From: Saussurea involucrata
Lineage: Eukaryota > Streptophyta > Magnoliopsida > Asterales > Asteraceae
Assembly: GCA_033807775.1 (NCBI GenBank)
Contig: CM066319.1
Span: 164,342,361 to 164,406,360 of the forward strand
Direction of reading: 5' to 3'
Length of the DNA: 64,000 bases
In this document: positions 34,186 through 45,104 of the stretch, piece after piece
Layout of the letters: each line of letters begins with the position of its first letter
Numbering within the stretch: the first letter of the stretch is position 1
Program-made: the position numbers and the translations under genes
The notes under the pieces: model-generated
Seen by the model: only the letters and a program-made list of their open reading frames with translations
What the model was told of the DNA's origin: nothing
Databases searched by the model: none

Positions 34186-35452
34186 ATTACATATTTGGTC
34201 CCGCGTGAATAGTTTCTTTTCACTTTTTGTCCCTCGAAAGCTAAAAGTACACTAATGGTCCAAAAATCGTGTCTTAGAGCCCAAATTGCTCCCTCCTACT
34301 AACACCGTTAGATGAGTCTCCGTTAAGTTGGACATGTGCCCCTCACGTGAGGGGTAATTTGGTCACTTTATGCTTCTTCCTCCAATCTCCTTCCTCGCCA
34401 AGAACACCATCCATGGCCACCATTAACCACTGCCACACCGACTACATAAAATCGGTAAAAAAAACCTAAATCCTTATAAAATAAAACCCCAAATCAATCC
34501 TTAAAATCAAAACAAAATCAAACCCTTTAGCAGCCCCTCCTCCTTCTTCAAGATCTGCATATGTTGAAACCCTAACTTATTCTCTTAACAACCCACCGCC
34601 CTTCTTCAAGATTTGCACATGCTAAAACCATAACGCATTCCATTATTTGTCTCTCCCCTTCTCCATCGATCTACGTTGCACCAAATTAATGTTCCGCCTT
34701 CCATTAGTCGAAGAATGAACATAGGGAAGTAAAAGACGGCAACGATTACTTCTGTGAACTCCATCCCCTTTCTCGATTCCCTTATCTCCTCTCGATCGGT
34801 GCCCAGGTTGAGCTTCCTCCCTCTTTCAGATGGTCTTGGTTTACAAACTTAAAAGTTTTAATTTTGAACATTCAGATAAAAAAACACTTCAACAAATCAA
34901 CAAATGATGAAAACTAAACTGTCCAGACTTAGGGTTTTGATTTTGATCAGATTCTTAGATGTAGATTTTGCATTTTAGCCTTTTCTTATGAATTTGATTT
35001 GTATGAATAATTTTGGATTCTTGGTTTCGTGTTCATCCTATGGGTTTTGTTCTTTGTTTTCATTCATGTAAATCAATATAAGATTTATGTTCTTCTGTTT
35101 TTTGTTTTGACATGGTGGGGGCTTTGTTCACTTTTTGTGGTACTGATCTTAAAGATGGGTTTTCACATATATCAGAATTTGTTTAAGACTTTTAACAAAT
35201 ATATAAATTTAATTAGTATTTTTTGGAGATGGGTTTTAATGTTCTTGATGGATAAAAAAATTCACATATTTGTATCTTATCAATGTTCTTGAAAATGGTG
35301 GTGAGGATGAAGATGAAACACGTAAAAAGGAAAAAATGCCCCACAGGTGAGAGGCACATGGTACCTCTAACGGAAGCTCTTTGAATGGCATCAGTGAGAG
35401 GGACAATTTTGGGCTAAAAAACACGATTTTGGACCACCAGTGTACCACACCG
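34186..35452. mobile_element. MULE-like long-TIR element inside the tandem unit
   Basis: Within each unit the part starting TTTGGTCCC... has a left arm (ACACTAATGGTCCAAAA, CCCAAATTGCTCCCTC) that matches the reverse complement of the right end (ACACTGGTGGTCCAAAA, CCCAAAATTGTCCCTC) over about 120 bp at roughly 75%. Such long terminal inverted repeats are typical of Mutator-like elements. The best-preserved copy is in unit 2; the others are at about 14642-15757 and 36488-38039. No transposase is present. Confidence 0.5.
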
Positions 35453-35851
35453 AAATAAGTTAATAAACACTTTAAATAAACAATTCCAAACACCCCCTAA
35501 AGAAAAACTACCATGTCGATAGTAAACCACATTTCCACTTTTCCTACTAGTCCAAAAACCTAAGTTCGACACCCTAAACCGAAAACAAACTTAAATCTCA
35601 GGATTTCCAATTTGTTGTGAGGCGAGGGTAAAATTAACACCAAAACTAGAACGAATAATAAATTCGACAAAAGATATGGTTGAATTCAGGGTTTTGTAAG
35701 TACGTTAAGAGAGAAACAAGAGGTTAGATTCAACAAAGCGATGAAACTAGGGTTTCGTTTGAGAAACAAAATCAAACATTGGAGTCTTAGATCTAACATA
35801 CCTTGGTGAAAATCGACAAAATGCAAGGATGCGCAGCCCGAATTGGTCTTC

Positions 35852-36070
35852 TTGGGACTTTATGTTCATAATGATGTCATGCTTGCCTTTTGTACTCCGG
35901 AGAAGCAAATCTTAATCGGACCTATATTTGCTCAATGGATACAATCTGCTCATGGTAAAACTTCATATGGGTTCGATATACTTTTATCTTCAACGAATGG
36001 CCCGGCATTCAATGCGGGTCGAAGTATATGGTTGACGGGTTGGTTAAATGCTATTAATGAGAATAGTGAA
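35852..36070 (+). pseudogene. psaB: Nuclear insertion of chloroplast psaB (fragment)
   Basis: The + frame reads [13 protein letters not shown], then [45 protein letters not shown] and GWLNA-NEN, an internal stretch of about 70 residues of the photosystem I P700 apoprotein A2. I recognise it with only about six residue differences from the usual plastid protein. It lies inside tandem unit 3 and replaces a few bases (GGTGT) present in units 1 and 2, so it was patched into a break. It has no start codon or promoter of its own and cannot be functional. Confidence 0.92.
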
Positions 36071-36515
36071 TCAGTTCACGACATTGATTGAAACTTGGCG
36101 AGGAAGATTGATGAATTTTGTGTTTAGAAAAAAAAAATAGGCGGTGTAGTTTTTAATGAGAATAATTGTAGTTTTAAGTCCTTGTGCTTATCTTTTTATC
36201 ATTTTATATCCTTTTACTTACACTTTTACCATTTTAAATCCTTGGGCTGCAATTTATTGGACTTCACTTCACTTGTTGCACACGTCAAGTCGTCAAACCA
36301 AAATTTAATTGTTCTTTTTTTTTCTTTTTCTTTTTCGTTTTTTTTTTTGCTGTTGCCTACGAAAATATACAAATTAAAAAAACTTTATTTATTTTTCTTT
36401 TTTTCTAACTTAAATAACCCATACAATTAAATAATAACTTAAATTAAAATTAAAGTTAGCATTTTTAAGCATTTAATTAAGAGTGAATTACATATTTGGT
36501 CCCTCGTGAATAGTT

Positions 36516-36799
36516 TTTTTTAACGGCATTTAACACACACACGCTCCCGAGGTATCCGGGCTCCCACTTAAGGGTGCCACCCGACTAATCCCGGCGACCC
36601 GACCCAAAAGGCTGGACCGAACGACCCGGAAGTGGATCCCATAGACTGGATCCTCCGCAACCGTCCCCGGACCCGGCCCCAAAGGACCAAGCCCAAAGTC
36701 TAGATACCGCCGAAGTGCAGCCCCCGTGGTTCGAACTTGAGACATAGGCCTTCCAGCACTATCCCCAAAGCTTTGCCACTGAGCTAACACCCCTTTGGT
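36516..36799 (-). mobile_element. tRNA-derived SINE
   Basis: On the minus strand the head reads GGGGTGTTAGCTCAGTGGC, a perfect pol III A box, then AGTTCGAACCACGG, a perfect B box. The body is GC-rich (GGCCC/CCGGG words) and the 3' end is an A run (T run at 36514-36521 on +). The 18-bp sequence GGTCCCTCGTGAATAGTT occurs on both sides (36498-36515 and 36800-36817) and once in the other units, proving the insertion. Confidence 0.92.
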
Positions 36800-38039
36800 G
36801 GTCCCTCGTGAATAGTTGCTTTTCACTTTTTGTCCCTCGAAAGCTAAAAGTACACTAATGGTCCAAAAATCGTGTTTTAGTGCCCAAATTGCTCCCTCCT
36901 ACTAACACCGTTAGATGAGGCTCTGTTAAGTTGGTCACGTGCCCCTCTCGTGAGGGATAATTTGGTCACTTTATGCTTCTTCCTCCCATCTCCTTCCTCA
37001 CCAAGAACACCATCCATGGCCACCAATAACCACTGCCACACTGACTACACAAAATCGGTAAAAAAACCCTAAATCCTTATAAAATAAAACCCCAGTCAAT
37101 CCTTAAAATCCAAAATCAAACCCTTTAGTAGCCCCTCCTCCTTCTTCAAGATCTGCATATGTTGAAACCCAAACTTATTCTCTTAACAGCCCATCGCCCT
37201 TCTTCAAGATCTGCACATGCTATAATCATAACGCGTTCCATTAGTTGTCTCTCCCCCTCTCCATTGATCTACGTTGCACCAAATTTATGATCCACCTTCC
37301 ATTAGTCGAAGAATGAACATAGGGAAGTAAAAGACGGCAACGATTGCTTCTGTGAACTCCATCCCCTTTCTCGATTCCCTTATCCCCTCTCGATCGGTGC
37401 CCAGGTTGAGCTTCCTCCCTCTTTCAGATGGTCTTTGTTTACAATCTTAGAAGGTTTTAATTTTGAACATTCAGACCAAAAACGCCTCAACAAATCAACA
37501 AATGATGAAAATTGAACTGTCCAGACTTAGGGTTTTGATTTTGATCAGATTCAATTTGGATTTAGATGTAGATTTTACATTTTAGCCTTTTCTTATGAAC
37601 TTTATTTGTATAAATGATTTTGGATTCTTGGTTTCGTGTTCATCCTATGGGTTTTGTTCTTTGTATTCATTCATGTAAATCAATACAAGATTTATGTTCT
37701 TCTGTTTTTTGTTTTAACATGGTGGGGGCTTTTTTCACTTTTTGTGGTGGTACTGATCTTAAAGATGGGTTTTCACATATATCAGAATTTGTTTGAAGAC
37801 TGTTAACAAATATATAAATTTAATTAGTATTATTTGGAGATGGGTTTTAATGTTCTTGATGGATAAAAAAATTCACATATTTGTATCTTATCAATGTTCT
37901 TGAAAATGGTGGTGAGGATGAAGATGAAACAGGTAAAAAGGCAAAAATGCCCCTTAGGTGAGAGGCACATGGTACCTCTAACGGAAGCTCTTTGAATGGC
38001 GTCAGTGAGAGGGACAATTTTGGGCTAAAAACACGATTC

Positions 38040-38540
38040 TTGGGGTCTCTTGGTTTGATGGTGGACGAAGCTTATAATGGCGTGACTCTCTGAGTTTTGG
38101 CCGCAAACAATGACTTACGCGGGTACTCTCGCGGTTTCAGGCCGCGCCACAAACCGCGTAAGTCCTTGTTCGGCAGTTTTCTGGCGGTTGCAAGTCGGTT
38201 GAATGGGATACTTATAAATATCTCAATGCAATTCGTTTTTTTGGCAGACTTTTCTATACAAACAAATATTCTTTGGGTTTCTTGTTCTTCATCTTCAACC
38301 ATGGAAGCATAATCGATTCGTCGGGTTCAAGTACCATACTTGAACGGATTGTTGAATCCTCTAGATGGAATCCGTACATGGGACGAATTTTTGTCTAAGG
38401 ACACTGCATCGCAGGCCTCAATCCTCTCAACGATCATCATCAAACTTTGGTTGCATATTCGAGTCAGTTGTTCGATTCTTGATCTTATTTTTCAATTCAA
38501 TATACATATACTTCTATACATACGATTTATGTATATATAT
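38040..38540. other. Unclassified, LTR- or promoter-like sequence
   Basis: It holds a hairpin (38113-38163), a TATA-like TATAAATA at about 38211, and downstream an ATG-containing stretch without a long ORF. It could be the end of an LTR cut by the tandem array, but no partner was found. Confidence 0.35.
38113..38163. repeat. ACTTACGCGG inverted repeat
   Basis: ACTTACGCGG at 38113-38122 and CCGCGTAAGT at 38154-38163 are perfect complements, with further GCGG/CCGC words between them. Confidence 0.85.
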
Positions 38541-38779
38541 AGGGGTGGTATTTTTTGCAAACCACTACATTTGTGGAAACTATGCAAACTAACTAATAAC
38601 CATCCAATTAGATCATCAACGGCCAAGATTCATCCGGTGGCATAAAATGTAAATACTTGCCATTTTGTAATTATTTTAATAAACAAAACACCCGTGTAAG
38701 GGTATATTTGTCAAAATCATTCTGCGTCTCCCATAAGCATCCCTAAAAAATCAGGGCGCCTCAATGGTTTCCAGATCCA

Positions 38780-39170
38780 TCTTTGTGGTGCGTTTGTGTG
38801 GTGCACGGCGACAGAAGGATGCAGTTGCTAAAGAGGGAAGAAGTCGACGGCGGTTGCAGAGGGTTGCGAGAAGAGAAAGCAACGATCGCCGCCGTTGCTG
38901 GTAATCGGGAGAAGAGAGCGGCGGCAGAAAGTCGAACGAGAGGGAGAGAGAGAGAGAGAAAAAGCAGCGCCGATGGTGGTTTTCGACGGTGGCAGATGAC
39001 TAGTGGAAGAAGACGGCGGCAGTGCTGGCCGATTGATGGCGACGGCAGAAAGTCGAGAGGGAGACTGAAGGAGGAGATGGAGGTGAAGTGGAACCACGGT
39101 GGTGACGTGCGACGGTGGCGACTGCGTTGGATGGTGTAGACGAGAGAGATGGAATAGGTGTACAGGATAT
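38780..39170. other. GC-rich, gene-like insert of the TIR element
   Basis: Several overlapping ORFs of 80-145 residues occur on both strands, rich in Arg/Gly or Ser/Pro, with GGCGG and GAGAGAGA runs. This looks like a captured 5' exon or leader, but I do not recognise any protein, and overlapping ORFs on both strands argue against real coding. Confidence 0.35.
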
Positions 39171-39284
39171 TCCGCACAGCTGGTTCCGGTGTCTTTTGAG
39201 ATAAGGTAATCGAGAAGCACCTGGTGATCGTAATGTAGTTCTGAAAAAAATAGTAGATCTGTCATCCCACAATCATTTTCTTTT

Positions 39285-39605
39285 TCTGGGTTTTGTCTTC
39301 ATGATTTTGTATTCATGATTCTGGGTTCATGAATTTATATGGTTTCATGTTTCTGGCTTCATAGATTTATATGGATTCATGATTCTGGGTTGATGATTTT
39401 ATGGATTCTTGTTCCTGGGTTCATGGATCCCCTTTCTCTCTCTTCTCTACCAATTATTTTCATGATTTTTGTATCCATTTTTTGGATTCATGATTCTGGG
39501 TTGATTATATGGATTCATGATTCTGGGTTGATTATTTTCATGGATTCTTGTTCATGATTCTGGGTTGATTATTTTCATGGATTCTTGTTCGTGGGTTTCA
39601 TGATG
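39285..39605 (+). repeat. GATTCATGATTCTGGGTTGAT minisatellite
   Basis: About ten imperfect copies of a unit with ATGATTCTGGGTT and ATGGATTCTTG, 25-35 bp apart. Repeat copies near 39480-39560 are almost identical, so the array is still homogenising. Confidence 0.85.
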
Positions 39606-39884
39606 AAGAACACGATACAGATTAAGAACACAACACATTAATATTAAGGGATTGAGATTACGATTATTTTTAATGGGATATCAACAAATCGCAAGAAATA
39701 TGGAAACTGCCATCTTTACACATTTTTTTAATAATAATTAAAAAACTGAATTTATAAAATTACGTCCATACCCCTCCGTGATAATATTAATTAATAATTA
39801 ATTTTAATTAAATTAAATGAAATGATTGATTAAGAAGTAGTTTCTATAGTTTCTACAAATGCATTGGTTTGTAAAAGAAACCTC

Positions 39885-39886
<2 letters not shown>

Positions 39887-39956
<70 letters not shown>
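39887..39956. repeat. (AT)35 microsatellite
   Basis: A pure 70-bp AT repeat directly at the right end of the inverted-repeat transposon. Confidence 0.98.
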
Positions 39957-39958
<2 letters not shown>

Positions 39959-40171
39959 TTTATATTTCAATAATTTGTTGTTTGATTAGTACATAAAGTG
40001 TTGTTGGTCTTACGGGATTTCTGATTACTAATTCTAAGACATAACAATAAAACCATCCCAAATCAAACACAAAAATACATGTATTTTTATTTTTAATTTA
40101 ATACTAAAACACTAAAAAGATGAACACTAATGAAATAGACTTCTATATTTGGAGGTCAATAAAATAAACCT
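39957..40171. other. AT-rich spacer
   Basis: Sequence between the (AT)35 tract and the copia 3' LTR, with no feature recognised. Confidence 0.5.
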
Positions 40172-40591
40172 CTAAACTTGTATTAAAACTCAAACACTTT
40201 TACAAATAAATCTCACTACAATATACACTCAATCACTCAAGAACTTCAAAAGATTTGAAGCTATATACTCTAAATCTAAACCCTAAAATCAGATACAAAA
40301 GCTCTGTGAATGTGAGAGAGTTAGAGACGTAAAAATGACTGAATACTCAACAAACCCTAATCGCTTCAGTTTTATAATCCAACACTATTACGAATTTACA
40401 CTTTAGTCCTTTTCTTCTTAGCCCTTGAATTCTCTTTATTTGCTCCGGTACCCTTCCTTCAACCAACCATTGAAGCGCAGTACATGACTTCTCTCATTCT
40501 ACAAGTTTGGTCCTCATACAATTAAAACAATAACAAAACACAATAAATTAGTATTACAATAACAAGATTGGTTTAATAATCAGTTTTAACA
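40172..40591 (-). repeat. 3' LTR of the Tork-like element
   Basis: It begins TGTTAAAACTG on the minus strand after the polypurine tract. The copy is almost identical to 46620-47039. Confidence 0.9.
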
Positions 40592-41522
40592 CCCTCCCTA
40601 AATCTTGGTATTGAAATAAGTCCAACATATTTAACTTAGAACACAAATAATTGTGTTGATTTACACCAAGCGATTTCGTAAAAATATCCGCTGGATTTTC
40701 TAAAGACGGTACCTTAACAGTCTTAAGCATTCCCGAAGCGACTTTATTTCTCACTTGATGTATATCTATTTCTATATGCTTTGTTCTTTCATGAAACACA
40801 GGATTGTTTGCAATTTGGATTGCTGATTTATTATCACAATTTAAATCAACAGGTAAAAGATTTTTAATTTTTAAATCAGTTAAAACACTTAGTACCCAAA
40901 TAATTTCACACAGGGCAGATGCCATTGCCCTATATTCAGATTCTACTGAAGATCCGGAAACAGTCGATTGTTTCTTACTTTTCCAAGAAATCATACATTT
41001 ACCCAAATACAAACAATACCCAGTAACAGAACATCTAGTAGAAAGACACTTACCCCAATCTGCATCGACAAAAGCTTTTAAACTAAAGTCAGACGATGAA
41101 GAAAAATATACACCCTTTCCTGGAGAACACTTCAGATATCGTAAGACTCGGAGAGCCAATTTAAGATGTGACTGCCTAGGAGAGTGCATGAATTGACTTA
41201 GACAATGCACTGCAAATGCAATGCCAGGTCGTGTAGCCAATAAGTAGATTAATCTACCAATTAGCTTTTGATACTCAGAAAAATCTGTCAGAGGTGGATC
41301 TTTTAAATCAGGACCAACTGAATCTGTGACTACAAGATTCATGTCCATAGGAGTGCTAACAGGTTTACAGCCTAAATATCCAAAATCACTAAGGAGTTCA
41401 GGACAGTACTTGCGTTGTGACATGCAAATACCCTTTTCAGTTCTTAAAATTTCTATTCCCAAGAAAATTTTTAACTCACCTAAATCTTTGATTTTGAAAT
41501 TAGATTGCAAATGTTGTTTAAC
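40554..41522 (-). pseudogene. pol: Tork-like RT end and RNase H
   Basis: It continues directly from the frameshift (QSNFKIKDLGELKIFLGIEI). RT thumb and connection: YLLATRPGIAFAV. RNase H: AFVDADWGKCLSTRCSVTGY (D), ESEYRAMASALCEIIW (E), CDNKSAIQIANNPVFHERTKHIEID (D), PADIFTKSL near the end. The catalytic residues are present. The last residues run into the 3' LTR. RNase H removes the RNA template during reverse transcription. Confidence 0.92.
40592..40603 (-). other. Polypurine tract of the Tork-like element
   Basis: TTTAGGGAGGG on the minus strand abuts TGTTAAAACTG of the 3' LTR. Confidence 0.8.
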
Positions 41523-42111
41523 TTTTTTTTATTTCAAATAAAGAATTTCCTGTCAAAATAATATCATCCACATATACAAGCAATACTAGATACACAGAAT
41601 CATTTATCTTTGTAAACATAGAATGATCACAAGTACTTTGAACAAACCCATTATCATATAAACAGGCAGACAATTTTGCGTACCACTGACGTGGTGGTTG
41701 TTTTAAACCATACAATGATTTATTAAGTTTGCACACTCTTTTATCGTTAGCTGAGAAATATCCAGGAGGTAAAGACATATAAACATCTTCATTTAAATCA
41801 CCATATAAAAAAGCATTATTCACATCTAATTGACACAAAGGCCAATTATATTGTACAGCTAAAGAAATAACACATCTTACTGTAACCATTTTTACAACTG
41901 GAGAGAATGTCTCCTCATAGTCTAGACCTTCACGTTGTGAATACCCCTTCGCTACTAATCTAGCCTTATATCTTTCTATCTCTCCAGTAGATTTATATTT
42001 AATTTTATAAATCCATCTACACCCAATTGGCTTTCGGCCAGTTGGGAGAGTTGTTAAAACCCAAGTGTTATTCCTATAAAGCGCCTCCATTTCATCACTC
42101 ATTGCAGAAAC
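41518..42111 (-). pseudogene. pol: Tork-like reverse transcriptase, first part
   Basis: In the same frame as the integrase ORF, after the stop. RVT_2 signatures: EMEALYRNNTWVL, GCRWIYKIK, RYKARLVAKGYSQREGLDYEETFSPV, LDVNNAFLYGDL, YMSLPPGY, KSLYGLKQPPRQWY and the catalytic YVDDIILTG. It ends SLFEIKKS at a run of eight T on the + strand (41523-41530), where a one-base shift returns to the next ORF. Confidence 0.92.
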
Positions 42112-44049
42112 CTAATTCTGATCCTTACATGCATCAAAAAAATTATTGGGTTCTACTGATTTATTAAGAGTGGTTACAAAACAAAAATTATTTTTATCCA
42201 GAAAAGAGTAATTTACTACCTTTTCTAAACCATACTTAAATTTACCCTCTATAATATAATCAGAAAATTTCCTGGGCAAGTTTGAAATTCTAGTTGATTT
42301 TCTAGTAGATGGTTCAACGAGATCACCCTCAGGAGGGAAACTCAAATGAACATCATTAACATCTTCGTCAGCCGCACTCTGGTCATTAGCAGTCATACTA
42401 GGATCACCAGGACTATCAGAGCCGGCATTCCTTCCTTGGAAATTTATTCCGTTGGTGCCACCAAGCTCGTGGTGAGTGGCAGCACCAGGATGACTACTAG
42501 CATGACCAGGGTGACTATTATGTTCAAAACTACGATTTAGATTGTCATTTTGCGAGTTATCCCTAATATCATCATCGGGTTTTTCAAAAGGAATATCAGT
42601 AGTCTGAATCACAAATTTATCGAAGAAATTTAAACTGTTAATGCTACCAGAACCATTTTGTTGATCATTTGCTCCCATTTTAAAAGGAAAAACAGTTTCA
42701 TAAAATTTTACATCACGCGAAACAATGATATGTTTGGTGTCTAAGCTATACAACCTATAACCCTTTTGTGAATTTGCATAACCAAGAAGAACACATTTTT
42801 CAGTTCGAGAGGAAAACTTATCAGAAACATTAGGCCTTATAGCAAAGCACAAGCAACCAAAGTTCCGCAAGTGTGACAACACAGGAGCAAAGCCAAACAC
42901 TAACTCATAAGGACATTTTCCTTTTAACACAGAGGAAGGTGTTCTATTTATAAGATAAGTGGCAGTTAATATACACTCATTCCACATGTTTAAAGGAATT
43001 CCCCCTTGAAACATTAGTGCTCTAACTACATTTAAAAGATGTCGGTGTTTACGCTCAACAACTCCATTTTGTTGAGGAGTGTAAACACAACTAGTTTGAT
43101 ACAAAATTCCTTTTGAACTAAAAAACTCACCCAGTTTGTGATTAACAAACTCAGTGCCGTTATCACTTCTGAAAGCTTTTATATTTTTGCCAAATTGATT
43201 TATCAACAAACTGTGAAACGAAACAACATAATCAAACACTTCATCCTTATGTTTCAACAAATAAACCCAAACCGACCTAGAGTAATCATCTACTAAGGTT
43301 AGAAAATATCTATATCCTTCCTTACTAGGCACTCGGTAGGGTCCCCACAAATCCATATGTATTAATTCACCTAGGCTAGTGGTAGTATGGTTACTAAGAT
43401 TAAACTCCTCCCTAGTTTGTTTTGCCATGTGGCAAATGTCACAAGGAGGAGTTTCAGATCCACTTCCTAGATTCAATTGATCATTTAAACAAGCCAAAGC
43501 TTGATCAGCTGGGTGACCTAACCTACTATGCCATAATTGTCGAGATGCAAAGCAAGAAATAGACATATTCATGATAGTTTTATCCCTTAACATTTTAGTA
43601 GCAACTGACTCGCTATTATTAAGCACCTGATCAAAAAAATACAATCCACCAAACTCACTACCAGTCCCCACAAGTTTCGTGGGATGCAAACCCTGAAGCA
43701 GATAACATTTAAAATCATCAAATCCAACAAATACCTTGCTATCTCTAGCAAGTTTATGAACTGAGAGCAAGTTAACATGAAAATCTGGAATAACCAAAAC
43801 ATCAAATAACACAACGTGATCATTCAACCTATAGTTCCCAATTTTTTTGATTTTAGCCTCATTCCCATTAGGTTGAGTTACTCTTAGATTTAAATCAGAT
43901 ATGTCAACAACGTCATCAAGACAGACAACAGATGAAGTCATATGCTGATTTGCACCAGAGTCGATAATCCAACAAGGCTGTGGATTTTTAGAAAAGGTTG
44001 AATTTTGAGCCATATTTGAAAGCACCTTTAAATTTCTGGTCATGTTCGC
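42112..44049 (-). pseudogene. pol: Tork-like protease and integrase
   Basis: The long frame is formally open from 44301, but protein-like text in it starts at about 44050. Protease: CWIIDSGANQHMTS, with the DSGA catalytic motif. GAG-pre-integrase: LWHSRLGHPADQAL with the HHCC finger closed by CDICHMAKQ. Integrase core: D in HMDLWGPY, D in FRSDNGTEF, E in NGVVERKHRH, all present. Then the GKCPYELVFG block, the C-terminal domain and a variable Asn/Ser-rich linker. It ends at DACKDQN with an in-frame TAG at 42112-42114; the RT ORF follows in the same frame. The integrase would insert the cDNA into the chromosome. Confidence 0.92.
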
Positions 44050-44057
44050 AAAAAAAA

Positions 44058-44359
44058 TTACCTGCCATATTGACAGATAAGCCCTCATTTTGTTTCTGAT
44101 CCAAAAGAGACAGTAACTTGTTGAGTTGTTCTTCTGTAAGAGATTTAGATGAACTTGATCCACTTGTAGGACCTTCGGTAGTACCAGTATTGTTAGAAGA
44201 AGGTTTAGCACACTGATTTGACTTAGCTTTAGAAAACTAAAAATCTTTTGGAAAACCAATGAGTTTGAAACATCTTTCAATTGTATGACCATTAATACCA
44301 CAGTGTTTACAAGTCAGAACAGGTTGTCCAGACTTTTTCCTGTTATCTACAGGTTTGCT
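44058..44359 (-). pseudogene. Zinc knuckle and linker of the Tork-like gag
   Basis: In the shifted frame: KPVDNRKKSG, then a CCHC knuckle (CKHCGINGHTIERC), FKLIGFP, then a TAG near 44238, then a Ser/Thr-rich linker and LTEEQLNKLLSLLDQ. This RNA-binding segment joins gag to protease. It leaves the frame again at a run of eight A (44050-44057 on +), where the protease frame takes over. Confidence 0.75.
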
Positions 44360-45104
44360 AAAAAAAGGCAGTGTGTTGAGTCTTAGACTCAGATGAAGAG
44401 CGAGTCATACAACGGTGTGACTCTTCTCTTGATATAAGGGAAAAGGCAGTTTTGACCGTGGGTAAGGGATCAGTAGTCAAGATATTACTTCTTAATTGCA
44501 TATATGTATCATCCAAACCCATCAAGAATTGCATAAGCTTCAAGAGTTGATTATGTTTTGTAAATTCAGATGATGCATGACACGTACAAGATGGAAGTTT
44601 AATTAATGCATCAAATTGTTTCCACAGTGCATTCAATTTATGATAATAGTCAGAAACAGACATCCCATTTTGACTAAGAGAATTTTTCTTTTGATGAAGA
44701 CTGAAAGTGACAGAACCATCAATTTTATCATACGTTTCTTTAAGTTCTTGCCAGACCTCACTGGTAATCTTAGAGAACACTTGACTGAGAAATAGTTCCT
44801 CAGATATGGATCCTAAGATCCAGGATAACACAACAGAATTGCATCTGTCCCATTGTCTTCCAAGAACATCATTATCAATGGGACGAGGTACAGTTCCGTT
44901 AACAAACCCTAGTTTATTTTTAGTTTCCAGGGCCAAAACCATAGCACATGACCATACTTTATAATTTCCAGTTCCAGTCAATTTCAGATTAAGTATGGCT
45001 ACACCTGAAGTGTCGCTAGGATGAAGATAAAGAGGGTCACCAAAGTCCAGTTTTGCAATCAGAGATTGCGGTTATGGATCTTTGTGAACTGCATCACCAG
45101 TCAT
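44358..45104 (-). pseudogene. gag: Tork-like gag
   Basis: The ATG at 45104 (MTGDAVHKDP) is followed by a TAA at 45072-45074; the frame then runs on through LIAKLDFGDPLYLHPSD, KLTGTGNYKVWS and the copia capsid domain (VNGTVPRP, W-x-RCNSVVLSWILGS, TFSLHQKKNSLSQNGMSVSDYY, FLMGLDDTY-x-QLRSNIL, PLPTVKTAFSLISREE). This is the GAG/UBN2-type domain that forms the particle shell. It ends TAFF then stop, at a run of seven identical bases (44360-44366); with one base fewer the frame would pass into the zinc-knuckle region. An internal ATG at 44981 opens the longest uninterrupted ORF. Confidence 0.88.

Larger units (their letters stand above)
15751..35442. repeat. Tandem unit 2, split by a 17.6-kb copia insertion
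   Basis: The left part (15751-16483) and right part (34080-35442) join to give a unit of about 2.1 kb, collinear with units 1 and 3. The insertion point ACTTTAT/TTATTTTTC is found uninterrupted in unit 3 near 36385. No host gene ORF is intact. Confidence 0.85.
35443..38039. repeat. Tandem unit 3, with psaB and SINE insertions
   Basis: It repeats the unit from ACCACACCGAAATAAGTTAAT to AAAACACGATT. It is about 2.1 kb without its two extra pieces, the plastid fragment at about 35852-36070 and the SINE at 36516-36799. It breaks off at 38039, where unrelated sequence starts. Confidence 0.85.
38541..39886. mobile_element. Inverted-repeat transposon of 1.35 kb in an AT tract
   Basis: The left end (GGGGTGGTATTTTTTGCAAA, CATTTGTGGAAACTAT) matches the reverse complement of the right end (GGGAGGTTTCTTTTACAAA, CATTTGTAGAAACTAT) over about 50 bp at about 75%. 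TATATATAT lies on the left and (AT)35 on the right. No transposase is present. The interior has a GC-rich block (38780-39170) and a minisatellite. A MULE-like or unclassified non-autonomous element is possible. Confidence 0.7.

Noticed and set aside
38761..39272. Overlapping ORFs of up to 145 residues on both strands
   Set aside because: Several frames are open at once because the block is GC-rich; composition is Ser/Pro or Arg-rich with no domain. Reported only as a gene-like insert.
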